A stretch of 5,132 bases of DNA, taken from Haloquadratum sp. J07HQX50 (lineage in GTDB: Archaea; Halobacteriota; Halobacteria; Halobacteriales; Haloferacaceae). The translations under genes and the position numbers were made by a program. This document shows positions 1 to 4,915 of the stretch, piece after piece. Every line of letters starts with the position of its first letter. Position 1 is the stretch's first letter. The notes below the pieces were generated by a model. The model did not search any database. It saw only the letters and a program-made list of their open reading frames with translations, and was not told where the DNA came from. The DNA is taken from the NCBI GenBank assembly GCA_000416005.1, contig KE356562.1, positions 963,347 through 968,478 of the forward strand, written 5' to 3'.

Positions 1-2
1 CA

Positions 3-371
3 GAAGCAGCAAGAGCACTCACAGAGACAAGTGACTGCTCAGTTCGGCTGTTGAACGTGGTCGATAGTCCAACAGAGCGTGAACAAGGCGAACAATTTTT
101 GAAGAAATGGGCACATGAACACGATCTTGAGGACGCGACGCGAATCGTTGACGACTCCGGTAATGTTGAACGGGCAATCAAGCGCGAGGCTCAGTCGGCG
201 ACTCTAATTATGCTTGGGGCGACTGAGCGCGGTCTTCTCTCACGGCTCATTTCTGACTCGCTACATATGCAGGTAATAAACGAGGTCGATGCTGGCGTCA
301 TACTCTCAGAGCGCCCTCATGATCGTTCATTCACTCAGCGTCTCATTGGCCGCGGCCGCCGTAATCAATAA
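3..371 (+). CDS. C-terminal UspA-like domain of a transporter (partial, 5' end outside window)
   Basis: The frame is open from the left edge to TAA at 369-371, giving 122 residues with no start inside the window. A TTG at 51 lies in mid-domain and is not a credible start. The fragment looks like the second half of a universal stress protein (UspA) fold: a strand ending LLNVVDSP, a helix, then the segment LIMLGATERG, followed by LLSRLISDSL and the final strand AGVILSERP. It closes with a basic tail (RLIGRGRRNQ). In haloarchaea this pattern, including the basic end after the last strand, is typical of UspA domains fused behind an APC-family (cationic) amino acid permease, where the domain lies on the cytoplasmic side and is thought to sense nucleotides. 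The membrane part would lie left of the window, so the transporter identity is inferred. A stand-alone UspA protein is the alternative. The family call is firm and the fusion is likely. Confidence 0.75.
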   Translation, partial: EAARALTETSDCSVRLLNVVDSPTEREQGEQFLKKWAHEHDLEDATRIVDDSGNVERAIKREAQSATLIMLGATERGLLSRLISDSLHMQVINEVDAGVILSERPHDRSFTQRLIGRGRRNQ

Positions 372-477
372 TTTGATTGATATTCCTCTTGCTCGGGTCC
401 GCGTCAAGACACTGAAGTGGCTCGTGCCGGGTTTCCTCACACCATCCACATCCGCGCTCGCAACCGTTCTGTGCTCT

Positions 478-810
478 TTACACACGAGCAACTCGCTTCG
501 AGGTGGTAATTATCATTGGTGTGACCGTACGCCGAACACGATTCTCGTGTATTCCGTTCCGATATCAACTCCACGTCGATACCTTCGGCTTCTGTTTCGT
601 AGGGCAAAAGTGCCGCGAAGCGGTCGAACATGCACTCATGCAAGGATGGATCGCCGCGGTCACTCCAATTTCTTCGCCACTCTCGTTCCCCCAGATACCA
701 TTCAGGATAAGCGCCCCGACACACTGTCCAACGTATCTCTCCACGACTGTTTCGAAACTTTCAGAATTGCGTCCAGCAGCCAATCCGTGTCCGATCAAAA
801 TCGGCGGCAT
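478..810 (-). pseudogene. Degenerate coding remnant, unknown family
   Basis: The minus strand here reads like protein but only if frames are joined. From ATG at 810 the frame starts MPPILIGHGLAAGRN, continues through a stretch ending GVTAAIH near 640, then becomes Cys/Ser-rich nonsense. A second minus frame takes over at about 635-545 with DRFAALLPYETEAEGIDVEL. A third gives a short basic end (VTPMIITTSKRVARV) to TAA at 478-480. The plus-strand frames over the same bases are rich in Pro, Ser, Arg and Cys, which is how antisense of a haloarchaeal gene usually looks. I do not recognise the family and give no function. Two frameshifts would be needed, so this is either an old pseudogene or chance; there is no clear TATA box 25 nt before the ATG. 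It lies in the gene-poor stretch 372-1129 next to a transposon end, which fits decay. Confidence 0.3.
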
Positions 811-899
811 CGCCGGATAAAAAATTGTTGCACTTGAAGTTGTTCCTCATGAAGTGGGATTCGTCTTTTTTAACTGCGCTAGATAGGTAATCGAGCACA

Positions 900-931
900 T
901 TCTCGCGTCTTTAGGCGCGGGAGAAGGTCAA
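900..931 (+). mobile_element. Orphan right end of an IS200/IS605/IS1341-type (TnpB) element
   Basis: Bases 900-925 form an imperfect hairpin: TTCTC at 900-904 pairs with GAGAA at 921-925, and GCG at 905-907 pairs with CGC at 916-918 across a two-base GG bulge, leaving an 8-base loop that includes CTTTAG. GTCAA follows at 927-931. A GC-rich hairpin with a TTTAG-type loop, a purine-rich descending arm and a terminal GTCA(A/C) is how the right ends of haloarchaeal IS200/IS605/IS1341 elements look. In those elements the same sequence forms the 3' scaffold of the TnpB omegaRNA. No tnpB frame lies upstream on the plus strand, so this is a solo end, either a relic or part of a MITE. The stem is imperfect, so this is less certain than the copy near 2930. 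Confidence 0.5.
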
Positions 932-942
932 TTCCCTGGGTT

Positions 943-971
943 CTCCTCCCCGAAATGTGAATCGTGAGGAG
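943..971 (+). other. Hairpin directly downstream of the orphan transposon end
   Basis: CTCCTC at 943-948 is the exact reverse complement of GAGGAG at 966-971, separated by 17 bases. It begins 12 bases after the GTCAA of the putative element end. No run of T follows, so it is a poor terminator. It may belong to the transposon relic or be chance in a purine/pyrimidine-skewed stretch. The remainder, 975-1084, shows no gene or recognisable signal. Confidence 0.25.
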
Positions 972-1084
972 GGCACAGAACTATATTCTCTCTTAGCAAG
1001 GAATCGTTCAGATCATCAGTGTGAGATTGTCAGTCGCATCGTCTCCTCTCACCTCACTACTCGCTCACTTCTTGGGGCTTTTCG

Positions 1085-1106
1085 TATTATATTGGATTGA
1101 GATAAA
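1085..1106 (+). promoter_or_regulatory. Promoter of the secreted-protein gene (TATA candidates)
   Basis: TATTATAT at 1085-1092 is the best archaeal TATA-like box before the ATG at 1130 and would put transcription start near 1115. A second weaker box, GATAAA at 1101-1106, lies about 26 nt before the ATG and would give a leaderless mRNA. TGGAT (1093-1097) and ATCCA (1109-1113) form an interrupted inverted repeat between box and start, too short to call an operator on its own. Confidence 0.45.
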
Positions 1107-1129
1107 CGATCCATTCAGGTAGTTCTACG

Positions 1130-1777
1130 ATGTTAACTTTCATTGAAGATAGCATGGACATGTTCCGGAAAACTGCAGATGCCGTGCTTGTATTCGTCCT
1201 ACTGTGTAGTTTCCTCGGCGGGTCGGCGACAGCTATCGATCTGGACTCAGCCAATGTAGACATTCAGGCTGTCAGCATTAATAACACGACGACAGACTCA
1301 GTCCCGACTGGCAGTGAACTCGAGGTCACCGGCGTCACAAATCGGAATCCAGATAACACCGCCATCCTTGTCGAGCTACGTGCAGTGAACGGCGAGATGA
1401 CTCGATTCGCAGATGATGAATCATGGGGAACCGATGGAATCTGGCGAGCAGTCATCGACCTTACTGATGTGCCACCAGGTGAGTATCGGATCGAAGCAAC
1501 TGATGGGAATGAAGTCGATATTCGGCGTATCCAGGTTGTCCCCGCTAACATCGACCAGACTCCGACTCCCGTAGTGACTACTCCTGAGCCAACGATAGAA
1601 CCGGCACAGACAGCATCATCACCGGAATCAACTGCAGTCCCATCACCAACTCCCTCGTCAACATCATCACCAACCTCAGCACCAACGACATCAGTTGGCA
1701 CTTCTGGATTTGAGGCCATCATCACTATCCTGTCGGCTGGTATCATATGCATACTTCTTCAATACCGCTGTGGGTGA
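1130..1777 (+). CDS. Secreted, membrane-anchored protein with atypical PGF-CTERM-like tail
   Basis: This 215-residue protein has a clear export architecture. Residues 13-14 are Arg-Lys, 17-29 are hydrophobic, and SATA at 32-35 gives an AxA-like signal peptidase site, so the mature chain begins about ID at 36. Residues 40-137 look like one beta-sandwich domain (ELEVTGVTNRNPDN, then IWRAVIDLTDVPPGEYRIEA), a style seen in haloarchaeal S-layer and surface glycoproteins. Two overlapping N-glycosylation sequons lie at NNTT (51-54). Residues 142-187 are a Thr/Ser/Pro linker of the kind that is usually O-glycosylated in these archaea. The C-terminus (SGF then a hydrophobic helix about 194-210) resembles a PGF-CTERM signal processed by archaeosortase ArtA, but the motif is SGF rather than PGF and the usual basic cluster is reduced to QYRCG. 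Function is unknown; a role at the cell surface is inferred. Starting at M11 (1160) would give a more classical signal peptide, so the exact start is open. Confidence 0.75.
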   Translation: MLTFIEDSMDMFRKTADAVLVFVLLCSFLGGSATAIDLDSANVDIQAVSINNTTTDSVPTGSELEVTGVTNRNPDNTAILVELRAVNGEMTRFADDESWGTDGIWRAVIDLTDVPPGEYRIEATDGNEVDIRRIQVVPANIDQTPTPVVTTPEPTIEPAQTASSPESTAVPSPTPSSTSSPTSAPTTSVGTSGFEAIITILSAGIICILLQYRCG

Positions 1778-1781
1778 GCGC

Positions 1782-1788
1782 TTTTATA
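1782..1788 (+). promoter_or_regulatory. TATA box of trkA
   Basis: TTTTATA at 1782-1788 lies five bases after the stop of the preceding gene. Its centre is about 27 nt before the ATG at 1812, the spacing expected for a leaderless haloarchaeal transcript. This box also supports 1812 as the trkA start over the in-frame ATG at 1695, which lies inside the previous gene. Confidence 0.65.
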
Positions 1789-1800
1789 CTCACAGTGAGT
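1788..1800 (+). promoter_or_regulatory. Perfect 13-bp palindrome, candidate operator of trkA
   Basis: ACTCAC (1788-1793), one central A, then GTGAGT (1795-1800) form a perfect inverted repeat. It shares its first base with the end of the TATA box and ends 11 bases before the start codon. A dimeric repressor bound here would block polymerase recruitment. No regulator gene is adjacent, so the binding protein is unknown. Confidence 0.45.
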
Positions 1801-1811
1801 TCATAACTGGC

Positions 1812-2468
1812 ATGAGCTTCGTCATCGTCGGATATGGGCGAGTCGGAACTCGAACAGTTCGTATTCTTCATGAGGAAGGCCACGCGGTCACGGTGGTCGA
1901 GACCGATGTGGATAAGATTACACGAGCGCGAGAAGCGGGACACCAAGTTATCGCAGGAGATGGGACTGATCAGGCAGTACTACAAGATGCAGGCTTAGAT
2001 TCAGCCCTGGCAGTAGCAGGGTTGACTGGTAATCCCGTCTGTAACTATCAGGTCTGCCAGCATGCATCTGAAGCTGGATGTCGAACAGTAATGCGAATAA
2101 GCGAGGATGTTCCCGAGGATCAGTATAACAAGTATTCGGCAAACGTTGATGAATTAGTCTATCCTGAACAATTGGGAGCAGCCGGCGCCAAAACTGCATT
2201 ATTGGGTGGGAGTTTTAACGCACTAAGCGAACTCACAGCAGGGCTCAGGCTCATCAGCTTGACTATCCCAGAGGGTGCTCCAATCATCGACAAGACAGTC
2301 AACGAGATTGATTTTGATTCGACCGCTCGTGTCTACGCACATGGCCTCGCTGGCGAATCGATGACCATCCCACGCCCGGGTCAACAAATCGCGAGTGGTG
2401 ACCGGGTGGCCTTAGTTGTTGAACAGGAATCAGTTGAGTCAGCGAAGCAGGCATTACTTGGCGAGTGA
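1812..2468 (+). CDS. trkA: TrkA-type potassium uptake regulator, RCK_N + RCK_C
   Basis: This 218-residue cytoplasmic protein is a single RCK unit. The N-terminal Rossmann domain (about 1-120) opens FVIVGYGRVG with G7-x-G9-x-x-G12, has the acidic end of strand two at E30 (VVETD) that favours NAD(H), and shows AGDGTD at 48-53. The hinge reads YPEQLGAAGAKTALLGG at 117-133, a hallmark of haloarchaeal TrkA. Residues about 138-216 form the RCK_C (TrkA_C) domain, with TIPEGAPIIDK, IPRPGQ and a final GDRVALVVE. By family, such proteins gate Trk/Ktr K+ channels in response to nucleotides, central in an organism that balances salt with intracellular KCl. No TrkH-type channel gene is in the window, so the partner is elsewhere. 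Cys77, Cys82 and Cys90 lie close together in the Rossmann domain. The 1812 start is chosen from the G-x-G motif position and the TATA box; the longer frame from 1695 overlaps the upstream gene. Confidence 0.9.
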   Translation: MSFVIVGYGRVGTRTVRILHEEGHAVTVVETDVDKITRAREAGHQVIAGDGTDQAVLQDAGLDSALAVAGLTGNPVCNYQVCQHASEAGCRTVMRISEDVPEDQYNKYSANVDELVYPEQLGAAGAKTALLGGSFNALSELTAGLRLISLTIPEGAPIIDKTVNEIDFDSTARVYAHGLAGESMTIPRPGQQIASGDRVALVVEQESVESAKQALLGE

Positions 2469-2646
2469 CTCACAGACTTGTTTTCAGATGACTGTCTGGC
2501 ATTCAGCAATTCTGCGAGTAACGTGAGCAGAATCGTTCACAAATGAACTCCTCGCGCTTTGAGAGAAGAGCCACCTCCCCTCGAGCGGTGTCGCCTTGGA
2601 AGGTATCTTATAGAGATTAGGCGAGAGAGGCACGAATTGCGTCGTG

Positions 2647-2673
2647 GAATGAACCGCCGCACGGTTCGCATTC
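2647..2673. repeat. Bulged hairpin upstream of the second transposon end
   Basis: GAATG (2647-2651) pairs with CATTC (2669-2673), and AACCG (2652-2656) pairs with CGGTT (2662-2666). The loop is five bases and there is a two-base CG bulge on the 3' arm, giving ten base pairs in all. It lies about 300 bp before the GTCAC at 2958-2962. It could be the left-end hairpin of a short non-autonomous element, an imperfect terminator, or a chance structure inside the coding remnant. Confidence 0.3.
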
Positions 2674-2919
2674 ACTCACCCCGGCAAGTATGAGCACCCA
2701 CACTTCGTATCGGTGAACGTTGGGATGATGGACTCCCATCGAATCTCGGCCGTCCGCAAACTGGCAGTTGACTCGATGTGTGCCTCATCAAAAACGAAGC
2801 CCGTGGACAACGGAACCGACACAAAATAATCAGGGAACTCTGAGGCGATCGCAATAGGAGTAACGGGTGCCACTCCCATCGCCACGTCGGATCCTGAACC
2901 CCCACAGAGCAACCAACCG

Positions 2920-2962
2920 CTCGCGCGGGAAGCCCACGAGTTGACTCGTGGGTGGATGTCAC
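2920..2962 (+). mobile_element. Right end / omegaRNA-like scaffold of an IS1341-type TnpB element (orphan)
   Basis: CCCACGAG (2933-2940), loop TTGA, then CTCGTGGG (2945-2952) form a perfect 8-bp hairpin. It is preceded by CGCGCGGGAAG and followed by TGGATGTCAC ending at 2962. The order GGGAAG-CCCACG-loop-CGTGGG-TGGATGTCAC is a well-known right-end signature of haloarchaeal IS200/IS605/IS1341 elements, in which TnpB uses the transcript of this region as its guide scaffold and the bases after GTCAC as the guide. No tnpB is recognisable on either strand within 1 kb to the left, where trkA lies at 1812-2468, so the end is a solo relic or part of a MITE. If transcribed, the guide would begin at 2963. 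The exact left boundary is unclear. Confidence 0.7.
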
Positions 2963-3303
2963 GTGCAAGTGGTTCGAGAGACGAACTCGAAATCATCACG
3001 GAAGTCGAAGGTTTCCGAACAAAGCCGAGACATTCGCCCTGCTCACATGGAAAGCGACTTGCACGCAAACCGTGGGAGATATCGATCTCATCATCAACGG
3101 TTTCTAACGGGACGGCCCTTACCACCACAAGATAGTGTCACGACCGTCTAACACTTACTCCCGATACGGCGAGAATTGTGGCTGAAGCCCCTCGGCGAGC
3201 AGTATCAAGAACCAGAGATGTGACGACTAACTGGCCACCAATGAAACACCAGAACCAGAATAAATCGGGCGCGAAAAATACAGCCGGTTGAATCAAGAAA
3301 TCG

Positions 3304-3323
3304 TATTACCAACAACTGGTAAT
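3304..3323 (+). promoter_or_regulatory. Promoter of the PIN-like gene with perfect 7-bp inverted repeat
   Basis: TATTA at 3304-3308 sits about 26 nt before the ATG at 3332, TATA spacing for a leaderless mRNA. Overlapping it, ATTACCA (3305-3311) and TGGTAAT (3317-3323) are exact reverse complements around a 5-base ACAAC spacer. A 19-bp symmetric site on top of the TATA box and ending eight bases before the start codon is a strong candidate repressor operator. The regulator is not identifiable here. Confidence 0.5.
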
Positions 3324-3331
3324 CACATATC

Positions 3332-3928
3332 ATGGCACGTTGGGACGTCTTATTTGAACTGATTACTGATGTACCATCCTCACAAGCTCTTACGACACGT
3401 CTTGCTGCCTATCGAGATACTCGTGAAGCACCACCAATGGCGCCTCCAGAATCGCCTCCACAATCGCAAAGCCCGGTAACGATTGTTCCTGACGCCGATG
3501 TGCTCGCTGCTGATCTGCTCGGCGTGGGGGCTGCGCGCAGAGCGCTTGACCCGTTTCGGAGTCATCAGTGGCTACAAGTCTACAGTAGCCCCGTGATCCT
3601 GAGCGATGCGGATGCTCTTATCTCGTACTTTGGCGACGAGTTACTTGCTTCAGCATGGGAGCACCGCGCCCGTGACTGGGTACACCTGGAGAATCATCAT
3701 GAGGATGACCACCCTGCGCTTGCGTGTGCATATCGAAGTGGAGCACAACACATACTCTCTCTTGATCAGCAGCTTCTCTCTGCCGGGGCTGGAGCACACT
3801 TAGGAAGAAAACTCTCGATAAGCGTTCGTGAACCCGAAGCGTTTGCGAATCTATTCGAACCAGCGAGTTTCTACGCGCTCGTTCACGATGATGAGTACTG
3901 CGGCCCTGATAGCGACCCCCATGAGTAA
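3332..3928 (+). CDS. PIN-like domain protein (haloarchaeal conserved family)
   Basis: This is a 198-residue soluble, acidic protein. A short helical N-terminus (1-28) is joined by a Pro-rich linker (33-48) to a domain that begins VTIVPDADVLAADLL. D54 and D56 there match the first catalytic acidic position of PIN-type nucleases. Further acidic positions are SDADA at 91-95, DDHPA at 125-129 with Ala/Tyr-rich helix ALACAYRSGA, and the strand HILSLDQQLL, where D145 fits the late PIN acidic residue. The segment LSISVREPEAFANLF is the usual closing strand and helix. This matches a conserved haloarchaeal PIN-like family (I believe the one catalogued as DUF7384, from memory). The family would be a metal-dependent RNase by fold; activity and target are unproven. 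No antitoxin-like partner is adjacent, so a classical VapBC module is unlikely. It converges on rdgB with a 56-bp gap. The start is supported by the leaderless promoter. Confidence 0.75.
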   Translation: MARWDVLFELITDVPSSQALTTRLAAYRDTREAPPMAPPESPPQSQSPVTIVPDADVLAADLLGVGAARRALDPFRSHQWLQVYSSPVILSDADALISYFGDELLASAWEHRARDWVHLENHHEDDHPALACAYRSGAQHILSLDQQLLSAGAGAHLGRKLSISVREPEAFANLFEPASFYALVHDDEYCGPDSDPHE

Positions 3929-3984
3929 CTCTTTGATAATGTCGGATTCGGTTGGGTACCGGACTCTTACTGATTTGTATCGGG

Positions 3985-4545
3985 TCAATACTCACTGGCA
4001 AACCATGTGCTGAATGCTTCAAGTGCACGTCCACGATGTGATAGCGTGTTTTTTTCTTGAGGCGTCATCTCAGCCAATGTGTGCCCATCGACCTCAAAAA
4101 TCGGATCGTAGCCAAACCCTTGGTCTCCACGTTGGGAGACGATTTTACCTTCAACACTGCCTGTGAATACGTGTGCGGATTGGGCCTCCGTTGAGTCCGT
4201 ATTGACTCCTTCACAGAACGCAAGCGCGCAACGGAAACTCGCAGTCCGAGGAGGGGATAACTCTCTCTTAGCCATTCGTTGGACAGTATCAATACCTACT
4301 GATTCCTCAACGAATGCAGAGTAGGGGCCAGGAAACCCATCAAAACCATCGATAAATAAGCCAGCATCATCGACGAGCACTTTCTTATTGGTGACACGTG
4401 CTGCCTCACGCGCTCCCGCAGCGGCGATTGGACCCAATTTATCAGCCTGAATCTCCGTGTAATCAAACTCAAACTGCTCAACGGAATCCAAATATGCTTT
4501 TGCTTCACGTACCTTTCCCTCATTAGTCGTCACATACTGCAACAT
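3985..4545 (-). CDS. rdgB: Non-canonical purine NTP pyrophosphatase (ITP/XTP/dITP, HAM1/RdgB family)
   Basis: This 186-residue enzyme hydrolyses ITP, dITP and XTP to the monophosphate and pyrophosphate, cleaning deaminated purines from the nucleotide pool. All family signatures are present: N-terminal VTTNEGK at 5-11 (substrate phosphate binding), LVDDAGLFIDGF at 57-68 with the catalytic/metal acidic pair D59-D60, FPGPYSAF at 71-78, the base-recognition loop GFGYDPIF at 143-150, and SHRGRA at 169-174. Length equals the archaeal norm. I chose the ATG at 4545, so that the protein begins MLQYVTTNEGK as homologues do; the ATG three codons earlier (4554) adds only MCC. The upstream DUF5808-type gene on the same strand ends 47 bp away and no strong TATA box is evident between them (only an AAAAAT at 4583-4588), so co-transcription is plausible. 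Confidence 0.95.
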   Translation of the reverse strand: MLQYVTTNEGKVREAKAYLDSVEQFEFDYTEIQADKLGPIAAAGAREAARVTNKKVLVDDAGLFIDGFDGFPGPYSAFVEESVGIDTVQRMAKRELSPPRTASFRCALAFCEGVNTDSTEAQSAHVFTGSVEGKIVSQRGDQGFGYDPIFEVDGHTLAEMTPQEKNTLSHRGRALEAFSTWFASEY

Positions 4546-4592
4546 ACAGCACATTTACTGGGTCACCACATTAGCCGGTTCGATTTTTCGAC

Positions 4593-4877
4593 TCAGTCCA
4601 CAACGACTTCGACTGGCTGACTGTCAGATTCTTCAGATTGATCTTCGTCGATGTCATCGCCGCTCTGCTCTTGATACAGTAAGACTCCAACGACGCCGAG
4701 AACTATCCATGAGCGCCAGTTCGCCAGGTTGAGTGTATATCCAATCCCGAATGGCTTTTCGACCAGCATCTTCTCGCCAGGTTGCCAGAGCGCAGACACC
4801 AGGCGACCAATCGATGGTCGCTCAAAATTGAATGGGATGCCCAGAATATCGCCTTGCTTTGTCTTTTCTTCATCCAT
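4593..4877 (-). CDS. Small one-pass membrane protein, DUF5808-like
   Basis: This is a 94-residue protein. Its conserved core, DILGIPFNFERPS (10-22) then LWQPGEKMLVEKPFGIGYTLNL (30-51) and ANWRSW (52-57), matches a small family found widely in haloarchaea and some bacteria that I know as DUF5808. One hydrophobic helix (about 58-68) follows, then a strongly acidic tail (DDIDEDQSEESDS) typical of haloarchaeal cytoplasmic ends. Biochemical role is unknown. It lies between kae1-bud32 and rdgB on the same strand, starting 38 bp after the kae1-bud32 stop. The start at 4877 is preferred because family members begin just before GxxxGIPxNFERP and a TATA-like box sits about 25 nt upstream. A longer GTG frame beginning at 4919 would overlap the kae1-bud32 stop and adds 14 unconserved residues. 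Confidence 0.85.
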   Translation of the reverse strand: MDEEKTKQGDILGIPFNFERPSIGRLVSALWQPGEKMLVEKPFGIGYTLNLANWRSWIVLGVVGVLLYQEQSGDDIDEDQSEESDSQPVEVVVD

Positions 4878-4898
4878 ACAGGAGGTACTCAGTTTATG

Positions 4899-4904
4899 AT
4901 TAAA
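4899..4904 (-). promoter_or_regulatory. TATA-like box of the DUF5808-like gene
   Basis: On the minus strand TTTAAT, in the context CCGATTTAATC, lies about 25 nt before the ATG at 4877, correct for a leaderless transcript. It sits in the gap after the kae1-bud32 stop, so this gene and rdgB may be transcribed on their own as well as by read-through. Confidence 0.45.
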
Positions 4905-4915
4905 TCGGTTTGGCT

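Larger units (their letters stand above)
2617..3128 (-). pseudogene. Disrupted minus-strand coding remnant with Cys motifs, split by a transposon end
   Basis: A minus-strand frame is open from a GTG at 3126-3128 to TGA at 2676-2678. Its first part (VRAVPLETVDDEIDIS, then FPCEQGECLGFVRKP) and last part (FPDYFVSVPLSTGFVFDE through TKCGCSYLPG) look protein-like. The middle (about residues 56-75) is simply the antisense of the TnpB-type right end at 2920-2962. A one-base shift at about 2678 continues sensibly as SECEPCGGSFHDAIRASLA to TAA at 2617-2619, which would place a CxC next to a CxxC, as in a small zinc site. My reading is a Cys-containing gene interrupted by a transposon relic and frameshifted near its end. 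I do not recognise the family. An intact 150-residue gene that has absorbed the element end is possible but less likely. No convincing promoter is visible. Confidence 0.35.

Noticed and set aside
363..378. AATCAA-TAAT-TTGATT inverted repeat around the stop codon of the UspA-like gene as a terminator
   Set aside because: The stem is six A/T-rich pairs with no following T run; too weak to call.
289..837. Plus-strand open frame of 182 codons and another at 503-820
   Set aside because: Composition (many Ser, Pro, Arg, Cys) is that of antisense translation, the first overlaps the end of the UspA-like gene, and neither has a promoter or recognisable domain.
1264..1752. Long minus-strand open frame opposite the secreted-protein gene
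   Set aside because: It is the antisense of the Thr/Ser/Pro linker, giving a Val/Gly/Asp-rich translation; the plus strand has signal peptide, linker and anchor in order.
1695..1811. Extended N-terminus for trkA from the ATG at 1695
   Set aside because: The extra 39 residues lie within the previous gene, and a TATA box plus the position of the GxGxxG motif support the start at 1812.
2973..2991. TTCGAG...CTCGAA inverted repeat just after the transposon end
   Set aside because: Six pairs around a seven-base gap, with no promoter or gene start beside it; likely chance.
3618..4034. Minus-strand open frame opposite the PIN-like gene
   Set aside because: It overlaps both the PIN-like gene and the end of rdgB, and its His/Arg/Gln-rich product has no domain.
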